Source: Xenopus tropicalis (lineage: Eukaryota > Chordata > Amphibia > Anura > Pipidae). From it: DNA of 64,000 nucleotides. Both the position numbers and the translations under genes were made by a program. The stretch lies in contig NC_030680.2 in NCBI RefSeq assembly GCF_000004195.4, forward strand, positions 7,868,995-7,932,994, in the 5' to 3' direction. Below, in pieces: positions 11,448 through 22,545 of the stretch. Numbering within the stretch: the first letter of the stretch is position 1; every line of letters starts with the position of its first letter. The notes beneath the pieces are model-generated. The model was given only the letters and a program-made list of their open reading frames with translations. It was not told where the DNA came from and searched no databases.

Positions 11448-11779
11448 ATCTTTGACGGGAATCACACTCAGTTGTGCTGAAAGTGTACTAAGTCCAGTTG
11501 GCATAATTTCCAGCATTGACGTGTGGACCTGAATCTTTTGGCCCATCTGTGTTGTGCCTATCTTGAAGCATTCTGGTGCTGTAGGGGTCCTGGAGCTACG
11601 GTTTGGATCTGAGGTGGAGGTACAGCAGCTGAAGGAATCACTTGAGTCAGTAGGAATAAGTGCAAGAAGTGCATGTTTTTTTAAAATAACTAATTCCAAG
11701 GAAAAGTGTGTGCCCCCATATATGCTTGAGGTCGTAGATGAACCACAACCACACAACAATGGACATACTTGATTCACGT
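11448..11779. other. Unassigned sequence beside the LINE-1 insertion
   Basis: The segment starts where the ~350-bp repeat breaks off and ends at the LINE-1 target site. Both strands carry short open frames (plus 11554-11772; minus 11364-11777, which runs into the repeat). I recognise no family in either, so no gene is called. Confidence 0.4.
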
Positions 11780-12685
11780 ATTGGTGCCATTCTTTTTTTT
11801 TATATATATTCTTTATTTTTTCAGATTTTCACGGGGAGAGGGGTGGGATACAGAAAGAAAAGGGGGAGGGGGGAGGGGAGGCATAAAGGAAACATGTTAT
11901 GCATTCAAAGTCAGATTCCTAAGCTAACAACAAGTTCTTGCTAAATTGCAAATTACAAGTATATCCAATAACATACAACTTCAAGTAAATGGTCGAACTT
12001 CATTTTCCTATAAGTCTGTTGGCATCTGTGGTGAGGAAGGGGTGTCACTACTTGTTGCTTAGTATAAGGCTGTGTTGGCTTTAGTTTCTTTATTTGTTTG
12101 TTTGTTTACCCATTTTATTTAAGCATTCTGTCCAGGGGTTCCATATTTTACGGTAAGTATTGCTATTGTTGTGTATCAGATATGATATTTCTTCAAGTTT
12201 TCTTATTTCTTCTACTTTTGTTAGCCATTCCCTGTAGGTTGGCGGATTAGGGGTTTTCCATTTCTGGGGGATCAGCGATTTTGCTGCCTGGAGGAGGTGT
12301 AAGGTAAGTGGGTCTGTTAGTGTGTTGTCTTTGTCTTGGGTGATGTATAGCATTATGGTAGGGGCATTTGTTATTTTGATAGAGAGGTGGGTTATTGAGT
12401 TTTTTGTATCCAGTACTTTGCCCCAGTATTTCTGAATTTCTTTACATTCCAACCATATGTGGGTGAGTGTGCCTTCGGCGCTGTTACACCTCCAGCATAG
12501 AGGGGAGCTATTGGGATAGAATCTGTGTAATTTAGCTGGTGTGTGGTGCCACCTAGTAATCAATTTATAGATTGCTTCATTGGTTCTAGAAGCTCTGGAT
12601 GCTTTATACGTTAGTTTAAAAACCTTGTCCCATAATGATGGTGATATCGGGGTGTTAAGTTCTCTCTCCATTGGTGCCATTCTTT
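11780..12685 (-). mobile_element. 5'-truncated LINE-1 insertion with 16-bp TSD
   Basis: Identical direct repeats attggtgccattcttt lie at 11780-11795 and 12670-12685. The insert is on the minus strand: a T-rich block next to the left duplication is the A-rich 3' tail, then about 290 bp of 3' UTR, then the ORF2 C-terminal region to the truncation at 12669. This is a classic target-primed, 5'-truncated insertion. Confidence 0.92.
12090..12669 (-). pseudogene. LINE-1 ORF2 C-terminal fragment
   Basis: The open frame encodes about 193 residues of retrotransposon sequence and ends with a stop at 12090. It contains the C-terminal cysteine/histidine region of L1-type ORF2, seen as CWRC, then GTLTHIWLEC, then QKYW, which corresponds to the CWxC..GTLxHxxxxC motif of vertebrate L1 ORF2 proteins. 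Endonuclease and reverse transcriptase domains are absent because the insertion is truncated at its 5' end. The apparent ATG at 12680 lies in the target duplication, outside the element, so it is not a real start. The frame has no internal stop, which argues for a fairly recent insertion. It cannot encode a working reverse transcriptase. Assignment to the L1 clade is from motif recognition only; a closely related Tx1-like or other L1-group element is possible. Confidence 0.85.
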
Positions 12686-13782
12686 AAAGGTATTTGTGTC
12701 CAAATATACTCTTTGAACTACTCTATGCTTGCTTTCGGCACATCTGCCCCCCCCTCCTGTTCCAAATGTGTCCACATATTGACACAAATGACCCCTGGAG
12801 CTACTACCACGATCAAGCTGATGCTAATTCCCAGCTTCCACTCTTGCACAATAAAACTGCACCAAATCTTCAGGACTAGCTGCATTAAGATGCGAAAAAT
12901 CCCTCCAATGAGAATCCCAGCTGATCTGTATAAATCCGGCTCCATGTTCTCTGTTCCTGCAATTGGAGTTGGGAGCATTAAACCCAGTTTCCCAGCACTG
13001 AACAAGTCTGTCCCTTTATCCCCATGTCTGATTCCTGTGCCATATAATGAGGGGAAAATGCCATCATTATCTCTATATGTAAGGTACCAGCAAGGGGCCT
13101 GACACAGTGCTGGGAATCAGCATTCTCATTGGCCAGTTCTTCTGCATTTATCAGTAGAATTCTCATTGGTGAATTTTCTTGCATCTATAATTATGTTTTT
13201 GGCAACTTCAATAGCAAAACTAGGGGGCGCAATGGGACTGCTCTATGGTTGGGTTTGTATCCCCTTTATGTATCCAGCTTGGTGCATGTTACAATATCCC
13301 CGTCAGCCCCGGTTTCTAAATAGTTCTGATCGATGCCGGGAACGATGCTGTACTTTGTTGCTAGGCATATGGTATTTAAATGACAATTAATACACAGGAC
13401 ATCATTAGTTTTATTGACCTCATCTATTCCCATCAAAACAAAGCTTTTCATACCCTTCTGCCAATGTCGTCGCCGAGCGGCTCTAAACGATTCTCTTGTT
13501 TTGAAGTTAACAACGAGGCCGGCTCTCCAGATTGTACTCTAATTGAATTTATTGCGGGCAGATTTCTACCTTAGTACTAAAATGCAATTTAAAAAGAATC
13601 TTCTCTATTGATCTAAGTACATGAGAGCTGCGCAATCAACAACTTCTCTTTATCTATTTTATGTCAGAATCCCAAACACCTGTGTATTTCCCACTGTTAC
13701 TTATGGGAAAGTCTCGTAGCCACGTTCAGCAGAAGCCCAATAAATTATTGTTCAGATGCTTTTGTCCTATTGTTTTATAACT
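12686..13782. other. No gene recognised
   Basis: About 1.1 kb. A minus-strand frame at 12718-13005 encodes a hydrophobic peptide, but it has no family match known to me and no splice or repeat context to support it. Several AT-rich stretches near 13380-13780 may be single-copy. Confidence 0.4.
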
Positions 13783-14864
13783 TACCGTATTTTTCGCCCT
13801 ATAAGACGCTCCGGAATATAAGACACACCCAATTTTAAAGGAGGAAAATCTAGAAAAAAAAGATTCTGAAGCAAATACTGTAGTAAAATATTTTATATCA
13901 ACTGTATAAAGTTAATTGTCTCTGAGCTCGCACATAATGAGGCTTCCCCCAGGGCCCCCCCAAGCATCCTTCAGCTTCCCCCAGGGCCCCCCCCAAGTAT
14001 CCTTCAGCTTCCCCCAGGGCCCCCCCAAGTATCCTTCAGCTTCCCCCAGGGCCCCCCCAAGTATCCTTCAGCTTCCCCCAGGCCCCCCCCAAGTATCCTT
14101 CAGCTTCCCCCAGGGCCCCCCCCAAGTATTCTTCAGCTTCCCCCAGGGCCCCCCCAAGTATTCTTCAGCTTCCCCCAGCCCCCCCAAGTATCCTTCAGCT
14201 TCCCCCAGGCCCCCCCAAGTATCCTTCAGCTTCCCCCAGGGCCCCCCCCAAGTATCCTTCAGCTTCCCTCAAGGCCCCCCCAAGCATCCTTCAGCATCCC
14301 CCAGGGCCCCCCCAAGCATCCTTCAGCGTCCCCCAGGGCCCCCCCAAGTATCCTTTGGCTTCCCCCAGGGCCCCCCAAGCATCCTTCAGCTTCCCCCAAG
14401 GCCCCCCCAAGCATCCTTCAGTGTCCCCCAGGGCCCCCCCAAGTATCCTTCAGCTTCCCCCAGGGCCCCCCCAAGTATCCTTCAGCTTCGCCCAGGGCCC
14501 CCCCAAGTATCCTTCAGCTTCCCCCAGGCCCCCCCCAAGTATCCTTCAGCTTCCCCCAGGCCCCCCCCAAGTATCCTTCAGCTTCCCCCCGGGCCCCCAA
14601 GCACCTTCCATTTCCCCCCAGCGGCCTCCGGCTCCCGTGATGTCTTCCTCTCTGTGCCGCGGCTCCCAGCTGCTTCTGTGCTTTTATAAGGTTGCGCCCT
14701 GTGCGTGTGATGTCAGTACGCACGGGCGCAACCTTATAAAAGCGAGGATGCGGCAGAGAGCCGCGGCACATAGAAGAAGACGCATTCGCCGTATAAGACG
14801 CCAAACTTTTCCCCCCCAGTTTTGGGGAAGAAAAAGTGCGTCTTATACGGCGAAAAATACGGTA
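13783..14864. mobile_element. TA-flanked DNA transposon, ACCGTATTTTTCG family, with internal minisatellite
   Basis: Termini TACCGTATTTTTCGCC (13783) and GGCGAAAAATACGGTA (ends 14864) are inverted repeats, continued by CTATAAGACGC / GCGTCTTATA. The ends fit a TA target as used by Tc1/mariner-type elements, but a different superfamily is possible. Inside is a 29-30-bp array and, at about 14685-14755, a hairpin with arms cttttataaggttgcgccc. No transposase frame is present. Confidence 0.85.
13940..14600. repeat. 29-30-bp minisatellite inside the TA-flanked transposon
   Basis: More than 20 units of the type cttcccccagggccccccc + aagtatccttcag, with variable C-run length. The proline/glutamine/serine-rich 257-codon frame over it is a product of the repeat and not a gene. 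Confidence 0.95.
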
Positions 14865-15235
14865 CCACTAGATATTGTCTGTTCGATGTCTTATTTCAAC
14901 GTGAAAAGATACAGGAAATAAGAGAAATGCAAGTTTTGCCCAACAGAACGTCGCCGAATGCCTTTTGTGCCCCCTAGATCTCCTTGTAGAAAACCTAATT
15001 ACAAATGCAAAACAGTTGCCCAATAAGAATCGTTCCTATAACTATGTCAGATATCTCAAGAAAGGAAAAGTTGTGCTTCTCTTTTTTTTTGCTATAGTTT
15101 ATACAGGAGCAGTGGCCAGCTTCATGTTGTAGCTCCCACACTGCCCAGCTACAGGGGTGGCCAATAAAAAGGGCAACCATTTGGAGGTTTTAAGCTTGGA
15201 AAACAAGTTGAACCTCATTGGCTGAGCACAAAGCC
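14865..15235. other. No gene recognised
   Basis: Short unassigned spacer between two DNA transposons. Confidence 0.5.
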
Positions 15236-15243
15236 ATTCTAAC

Positions 15244-15648
15244 TAGTGATGAGCGAATCTGTTCCGTTTCGCTTCGCCGGAAAATGTGCGAATCTTTCAA
15301 AAGATCCGCGAATCGGCGAAAAATTAGCGAAATGGCGAAAATGTTGTGCGACAAAATAAATTGTTGCCCGCGGCTATTATTTTGTTGCGCGGATATTGTT
15401 TCGTCGCCCGCGGCTATTATTTCGTCGCCCGCAGCTATTATTTTGTCGCACGGCTATTGTTTCGTCGCCCGCGGCTATTATTTTGTCGCCCGCGGCTATT
15501 CTTTTTTGATGCTGGCGACAAGTTTTGGACGTGCGCCGAATTTTTCCGCGGCGAAATTTTTCATCCGTTTCGCGAAACAATCCACCAATGGCGAAACGCG
15601 GAAATTCGCCGCGAATCCATGCCTGGCGAAACTTTTCGCCCATCACTA
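15244..15648. mobile_element. hAT-like MITE, TAGTGATGAGCGAA family, with 21-bp array (copy 1)
   Basis: Termini TAGTGATGAGCGAA and TTCGCCCATCACTA are inverted repeats and the flanks are perfect 8-bp duplications attctaac (15236-15243 and 15649-15656). The middle (about 15355-15510) is a tandem of units like cgcccgcggctattattttgt. Related copies: 34411-34712, 35182-35684, 44944-45224, 52664-53153 and 53152-53326. Confidence 0.93.
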
Positions 15649-15745
15649 ATTCTAACAAACTCACACTGTCTATCTCACCACTTCTATAACACAAACTGCC
15701 TCCCACTGTCTTAATTGCCTAATTCAGTGGTCCCTTATCCCCAAC

Positions 15746-16920
15746 TTCACTAAGGCTTGACTAGATAGGTCCTCTGTGCTCAGCCTTCCAGACCTCATGC
15801 ATCAAACCCCCAGCAATAGAGCCGCACTCTCAGCCAATGTCCAATCGAAAAATATACATAGGGGGCAGCACAAGACAAAATGCAAAACTTCCACAAAAAA
15901 GTGCTTTTATTTTTATGCCATACACGACATGTTTCGGGCCCCTTTCGTGCCCTTTATCAAGTGTAAGTGAGATTTAAACACAGTCATACCCACCCCCTTC
16001 CTTTGGTAGCCAATCAATTCAAAGCATACTTAACTCTTTAGTATCCTTTGTGTGCAATATAATAAGCTTTTAGACACAAATCACAGCGCTATTAACACAT
16101 TAATGTCCATGGTGTACAACCTTAATAACCCTTTTACAGTGTTCATCAAATGCATCAATATACAGTACATCCAGAGTCCATAATTCATGATGGTGGTTTT
16201 AAAAAAAAATGTAATTGTAATTTTGTTGGATAGGCCAGTTTGATTGTAGCTACATTTTATTCGTACGTACGAAGGCAGTATCCAGACATTCTTAAATGAG
16301 AATTGTCTCTGAGCTGATACTACATTGAATGACCCAAAGCATGTTTGTCTTATAGTCCTGAAACAGTCTTATCAGTAGTTAGCTTTGTTATCTCTAAGAA
16401 CAGAACAGGCAAAGAGGCCCAGTTGACTAACACCCAACACACCCAACATGCCTCTTTTCACAAGTTTGCAGACTCATCAAAAATGTTTTTACAACGGCAG
16501 AAAGAAACACACAATGTATTTCACAACCCTTCTAATATTAAATGATATGAACAAGATGGAGTAAAGAAACAAGATGGTTTCTTTTTTCTCTAACAGATGT
16601 TTTTGGTTTAGGTACACAGGAATTATGGACTCTGGATATACAGTATATTGATGCATTTGATGAACACTGTATAAGGGTTATTAAGGTTGTACACCATGGA
16701 CATTAATGTGTTAAAGAGTTAAGTATGCTTTGAATTGATTGGCTACCAAAGGAAGAGGGTGGGTATGACTGTGTTTAAATCTCACACTTGATAAAGGGCA
16801 CGAAAGGGGCCCGAAACATGTCGTGTATGGCATAAAAATAAAAGCACTTTTTTTGTGGAAGTTTTGCATTTTGTCTCGTGCTGCCCCCTATGTATATTTT
16901 TCAATTTCACTAAGGCTTGA
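15746..16920. mobile_element. 1.1-kb foldback element with ~290-bp inverted arms and hammerhead-like motifs
   Basis: Arms at about 15845-16193 and 16619-16905 are inverted complements with indels. Matching landmarks are aaaatgcaaaacttccacaa, ggtagccaatcaattcaaag and accatggacattaatgtgtt (one orientation given for each). The 15-bp direct repeat ttcactaaggcttga lies at 15746-15760 and 16906-16920, suggesting a target duplication. Each arm has a CTTGATAAAGGGC..GCCCGAAACATGTC motif (plus strand 16787-16822; minus strand about 15966-15930) that resembles a hammerhead ribozyme. No protein is encoded. Confidence 0.75.
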
Positions 16921-17080
16921 GTAACCTTAAGCTTGGTTGTTCTTATGGAAGCCAACCTCAGGCTTTCCAGCAGCATCCACCCCCTCTATAGATTGGAGTC
17001 CAAAGATACAGAATCATGTGCTCTCACCCCTTTTATAGACTAGGGAACTATAACTACAGTCAATACATCTAGGTCTATGG

Positions 17081-17371
17081 CAGTGATCCCCAACCAGTGA
17101 CTCGGGGGTAACACGTTGCTCCCCAACCCCTTGGATGTTGCTCTCAGTGCCCCCAAACCAGGGAGTTATTGTTAAATTCTTGACTTGGGGGCAAGTTTTG
17201 GGTGAAAAAAACAAGATTTAATACCAAATAAAGCCCCCTGTAAGCTGATAGGGTGCATAGAGGCCCCTAATAGCCAATCACAGCCCTTATTTGGCTCCTC
17301 CATGAACTTTTATGGTGCTTGTGTTGCTCTCCAAGTCTTTTTACATGAGTAAGAAAGTTTGGGCACCCCTG
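17081..17371. mobile_element. hAT-like MITE, CAGTGATCCCC family (copy 2)
   Basis: The body is highly similar to 455-760. The left terminus is CAGTGATCCCCAACC and the right end is eroded to TTTGGGCACCCCTG. Flanking 8-mers gtctatgg (17073-17080) and gcctatgg (17372-17379) match at 7 of 8 positions. Confidence 0.88.
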
Positions 17372-17663
17372 GCCTATGGGGACACCTCCCTCCCCTGGGG
17401 TATATATACATTTCCTCACAGTGGGCGTGGCTAACTCCTTCACACCCCTACAACAGTTTAATAACCCCAGCAAAGACTTCATAAATAAAAAAGAATATGG
17501 AGCCAGGTGTACACAGAGCAGGCTAAATTCTCATTGGAGGGTAGACCTGCATTACTTTGGCCATAGGCAGTCAAGGTTGGGGATTCCTGGATTCAATGGG
17601 CTCAGCTACAACATACATTGGATCACTTTGGCTACAATCTTGATTTATTACCGCCAAAAACAA

Positions 17664-18559
17664 TACAGGTATAGGACCTGTTATCAAGAATGTTCGGGAC
17701 CAAGGGTATTCCAGATAAGGGGTCTTTCTGTAATTTGGATCTTCATACCTTAAGTCTACTAAAAAAAATCAATAAAACATTAAATAAACCCAATAGGATT
17801 GTTTTGCATCCAATAAGGGGTAATTATATCTTAGTTGGGATCAAGTACAGGTACTGTTTTATTATTACAGAGAAAAGGGAATCATTTAACCATTAAATAA
17901 ACCCAATAGGACTGTTCTGCCCCAATAAGGGGTAATTATATCTTAGTTGGGATCAAGTACAGGTACTGTTTTATTATTACAGAGAAAAGGGAATCATTTA
18001 ACCATTAAATAAACCCAATAGGGCTGTTCTGCCCCCAATAAGGGGTAATTATATCTTAGTTGGGATCAAGTACAGGTACTGTTTTATTATTACAGAGAAA
18101 AGGGAATCATTTAACCATTAAATAAACCCAATAGGACTGTTCTGCCCCAATAAGGGGTAATTATATCTTAGTTGGGATCAAGTACAGGTACTGTTTTATT
18201 ATTACAGAGAAAAGGGAATCATTTAACCATTAAATAAACCCAATAGGGCTGTTCTGCCCCCAATAAGGGGTAATTATATCTTAGTTGGGATCAAGTACAG
18301 GTACTGTTTTATTATTACAGAGAAAAGGGAATCATTTAACCATTAAATAAACCCAATAGGGCTGTTCTGCCCCCAATAAGGGGTAATTATATCTTAGTTG
18401 GGATCAAGTACAGGTACTGTTTTATTATTACAGAGAAAAAGAAGATCAGTTTTAAAATTCTGAATTATTTGATTAAAATGGAGTCTATGGGAGACGGGCT
18501 TTCCATAATTCGGAGCTTTCTGGATAATGGGTTTCCGGATAAGGGATCCCATACCTGTA
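17664..18559. mobile_element. MITE, TACAGGTATgGGA family, with internal 112-bp tandem array
   Basis: Termini tacaggtataggacctgtta and gggatcccatacctgta are inverted repeats. A short relative without the array lies at 21921-22154 and shows the ancestral single unit. The element type is extremely abundant in frog genomes to my knowledge, but I cannot give its registered name. No transposase is present. Confidence 0.85.
17760..18440. repeat. 112-113-bp tandem array inside MITE
   Basis: The phrase gttgggatcaagtacaggta recurs about every 112.5 bp near 17834, 17947, 18059, 18171, 18284 and 18397. Units 2-6 are almost identical, differing mainly in ccaat versus cccaat and gggct versus ggact, which points to a recent expansion. 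Confidence 0.95.
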
Positions 18560-19209
18560 CTTTATAGTCTGGGCCGATGACCGACACAATTACACACAAA
18601 CGCATACACAATGTTGTCGCAAAGTATTGGCAGCTGTGTAATTTGGTGTGTTATTGGATTCAGGCACAATGGAAGCTGAAATGCATTTAAATTCCCTGTC
18701 AAGGAGTTAACGTATGGGTTTGGTATATTGCAAAGGCTACAGCTGTAATCTTAAAATTGATTTTAAGCCCCTTAAGGAAAAATAAGCCTCTGGGACCTGG
18801 CAATTGTTTTCTAGGAATCCAGTCGGCAGCGGGTCAGTAAGGGCAGAGCACCTACCGAAAATAACATAAGCTTTCTAAGAGCTCCTCGGATCAGAACCAT
18901 TCCTCTCCATCATGCGTTAAAGGACGCGGAGCATTTTGAGTGGGCGCACGTGGAGCCAGTAATATACCGCCGCGGCTGTGTTTGAGGTGACGCCACACTT
19001 GTAGACCTCAGCTATATATCTCATCAATCTCTGTCTGGTCAAATGAAACAAGCTGTTTTCTTTGCAAGTAGAAGCAATTGCATGAAAAGCAATGAAATGT
19101 CCCCATTCCTAGAAAATGTGTCAAATGCGCTATTATGGTGTAGGGGGGATTGGTTGTTACAAAGAGGATTTTGGTGCGGGTATTAAGAACGGCGATGGCA
19201 CGTGGGGCT
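18560..19209. other. No gene recognised; possibly single-copy
   Basis: About 650 bp without terminal repeats or tandem structure. No splice-bounded coding frame was seen. Confidence 0.45.
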
Positions 19210-20120
19210 TATGATCTAACTAGCCTTCAGGCTGGGCCCATTAGCCCATAACAAGGTTACAGATATATAGAAACATTGGGGTAACAGTCACCCTGCTATA
19301 GTTGCAGGGGTACCCAGGGTACAAATAAGCACTCACCCCAAATCCCCCCCTAACTGGCCTTCAGGCTGGGCCCCCTTAGCCCATAACAAGGTTACAGATA
19401 TATAGAAACATTGGGGTAACAGTCACCCTGCTATAGTTCCAGGGGTACCCAGGGCACAAATAAGCACTCACCCCAAATCCCCCCCTAACTGGCCTTCAGG
19501 CTGGGCCCCCTTAGCCCATAACAAGGTTACAGATATATAGAAACATTGGGGTAACAGTCAACCCGCTATAGTTCCAGGGGTACCCAGGGCACAAATAAGC
19601 ACTCACCCCAAATCCCCCCTAACTGGCCTTCAGGCTGGGCCCCCTTAGCCCATAACAAGGTTACAGATATATAGAAACATTGGGGTAACAGTCACCCCGC
19701 TATAGTTCCAGGGGTACCCAGGGCACAAATAAGCACTCACCCCAAATCCCCCCCTAACTGGCCTTCAGGCTGGGCCCCCTTAGCCCATAACAAGGTTACA
19801 GATATATAGAAACATTGGGGTAACAGTCACCCTGCTATAGTTCCAGGGGTACCCAGGGCACAAATAAGCACTCACCCCAAATCCCCCCCTAACTGGCCTT
19901 CAGGCTGGGCCCATTAGCCCATAACAAGGTTACAGATATATAGAAACATTGGAGTAACAGTCACCCTGCTATAGTTCCAGGGGTACCCAGGGCACAAATA
20001 AGCACTCACCCCAAATCCCCCCCTAACTGGCCTACAGGCTGGGCCCCCTTAGCCCATAACAAGGTTACAGATATATAGAAACACTGGGATAACAGCCATC
20101 CTGCCATAGTTTCAGTGGTA
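19210..20120. repeat. ~134.5-bp tandem array, about seven units
   Basis: The phrase ccttcaggctgggccc recurs at 19224, 19358, 19493, 19627, 19762, 19897 and (as cctacagg) 20031. The spacing alternates between 134 and 135 bp. Unit identity is very high except in the last, decayed unit. Confidence 0.97.
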
Positions 20121-21920
20121 CCCCAAATCTTACCCTAACTGGCCTCAAAGATGGCTCCCCCAGCTCAACTGGCCTCAAAGATGGCTCCCCCAGCTCATAC
20201 AAGATTACAGATGGACTCAGGTGTATACAGGAGAGCAAATAGACATTCTTCCCATACCTTATCCTCAGTGGCCTTCAGGCTAAAAGTCCACCCTGCCCCT
20301 GGTCCATGCCTCCTTGAGTGGGGGCACCCCAACAGTTAGGAAATCACTACTCTGAAGTTTATTAATTTTCAGGTGAAACCTTAAAGAATAGATTGAAGCC
20401 CAAGTCCATTCCAAACTGTGGTCCCTTCACTTTACAGCCAGCATTACCTTGGGAGAGCTTCCTCCAAACGACATCTCCTAAGTTGGACCTCGGTACTGCT
20501 CTTTTTAGCCAAATCTGTCTAGTTAACACTCTTTTAGACTGAACTATAACAGCTGCAGTTCTAATGCTGTACTCCAACGTCTATAAAATTATAGTCCCTT
20601 TTGGTCGCCCCCTTCTTTACAGGGCCTTGTTGTACCAGGCTCTCCAGCAGACACCCACTCTGAAGAACATGTGGAGGCTAAAGAGGAAGACCCAAGGTTA
20701 ACCAGTCACTATATTAAAGCTGAAAATAAAATGGAAATAGGACCCCTGGGCCAACTTGTAAAGATATACCACCCAGGTATCTAGGATACCTTTTGGGAAA
20801 TTTAGATTAGTAGAAGGTTGTACCAAGCCATGGGGAATGTAAAATTATGGGGACCTCCAACATATTTTAGGAAACCTGACAATTAAGCTTGAGATGTCAG
20901 GGTGCTGCCATGTTGCCTCACCCAACTGGAAGGAATGAGAAATAAAAAATGAAGTGGGTGCATTTTTTTATTATTATATGTCATATTTAGATGATATGCT
21001 CTTTGGGTTGGGACTACTGCATGCAACGCTTATGGCCAACAGAGATAATGATAATCTTCAAGACGTGAATAATATACTGAATGCACCTTTTTTTATTCTA
21101 TATAAACAAACATTGAAAACACTTTGTGATATTATCCTTTTAATTTATGTATATCCATGCAATGCATTTCAGCCCACTGTATTTGCCGGGCAGAAGGTCC
21201 AGTCCAGGATGCTCAAGGGTTCTGCTTCTCGGCTTTATGTCTTATCTCAGTGAGCCAGGCTTTTTTCCAAGTAAGCCAACACAGGACTCCCTAAACCTCA
21301 TTTCACAAAGGTGAATATCCAAGCGATAGTCATGGGGCCTTCAAAACTCAGATTTTCATTCCCTCCCCCTATAGCGAAATGAACAATTTGAGATGGTTCT
21401 TAATTGACCCGGAATGCATTGTAAAGGAATTTCAACATAGATAATGCATAATAAATGGCATGCTGGGAAATACGGTGAATGTGTTTTCCTGGGCAATGTG
21501 TCAGGGATGTAAAGGAATTATAAATTTTGACATATTTGCTTGTAAAATTAGAACATGGAAACAGTGTACTGTTTGCTCTGAATATGTTGTTTGTCAGAGA
21601 TCCCTGGGGGTAAAACATCCAGAATAGGTATTATGTAGGGACCTACATGTTATTTACATTTCTTGAAGGTTAGAAGGTTTCTAATAAAGAACAAATGTGT
21701 TCAGGCAATACCTATGCCCCCACACCCCTTTGCCTTTTTTTAGATTATTGCCCCCTGATCCAGCTCTGAAATAAAGATGAGAATATCATAGGATATTTGC
21801 CCCCCCCCCGTCCTCCAATTATGTTGGGTGTTCTTGAGTTGGGGGTCCTTGACCAGCTTAAACCCCATTATTGTAATTTGGTATAAAAGGAATGAGAACT
21901 TGTGCACAGAATCAACTGAG
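20121..21920. other. No gene recognised
   Basis: About 1.8 kb. A short duplicated phrase ggcctcaaagatggctcccc occurs at about 20132 and 20169, as a fringe of the preceding array. No credible exon or element boundary was found in the rest. Confidence 0.5.
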
Positions 21921-22154
21921 GACCTGGGACCTGTTATCCAGAATGCTGGAGACCTGTGGTTTTCCAGGTATGTGGTCTTTCTGTAATTTGGATCTCCATA
22001 CCTACGTCTACTAAAAAAATCATTTAAGCAATTAATAAACCCAATAGGATTATTTTGCCTCCAGTAAGGACTCATTATACCTTATTTGGGGCCTTCCCAT
22101 AATTCTGAGCTTTCTGGATAACGGGTTTCCGTATAATGGATCCTATGCCTATAG
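21921..22154. mobile_element. MITE related to 17664-18559, single-unit copy
   Basis: Shares tctttctgtaatttggatct, ctactaaaaaaatcatttaa and the right end gagctttctggataacgggt with the larger element but has only one unit where that copy has about six. The left end is decayed. Confidence 0.75.
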
Positions 22155-22207
22155 TAATATTAATAGTAATAACAACAATTACCATTAGTATTGACCCTTT
22201 TGGTTTA

Positions 22208-22545
22208 TATTTCACACATACCTACACAGGTTAGGAACAGGAAGTCAGGAAGGTCCCAACAGTTGAGAACCCACCCAACTTTATAAAGGCCACTCAGGCT
22301 AGAACTGGGTCAAAAGGATCCACTAACCAAGGAAAACTGTCCCACTAGAATGGATGGATTGTTTTAAAAGTGAATTACTCTTAGGGTAAGAACCCACGGA
22401 GTGGTAGATCTCTGCTATCGCGAACAGTTGGAGTCGCTGGTGGAAAGCCCTTCACATCGCTTCAGTAATCCAATGTGTTTGCCTCCTGCAGGCAACTTCG
22501 CTTGACTTGAAGCGAATCAATGCCTAGGGCCTTCCACCAGTGACT
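22208..22545. repeat. Older copy of the segment duplicated at 24.7 and 25.4 kb
   Basis: Contains acctacacaggttaggaaca, the ggaaggtcccaacag block and the start of the Harbinger-like MITE, matching 24705-25040 and 25381-25716 at lower identity. Confidence 0.8.

Noticed and set aside
11364..11777. 137-codon minus-strand frame beside the LINE-1
   Set aside because: Runs into the ~350-bp tandem repeat, overlaps an open frame on the plus strand, and shows no known motif.
12718..13005. Minus-strand 95-codon frame with a hydrophobic stretch that could suggest a membrane protein
   Set aside because: No recognisable family, no continuation in neighbouring sequence with splice sites, and a similar-sized frame exists on the other strand.
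13916..14921. Proline/Gln/Ser-rich frame of 257 codons and its overlapping partner
   Set aside because: Fully explained by the C-rich 29-30-bp minisatellite inside a DNA transposon.
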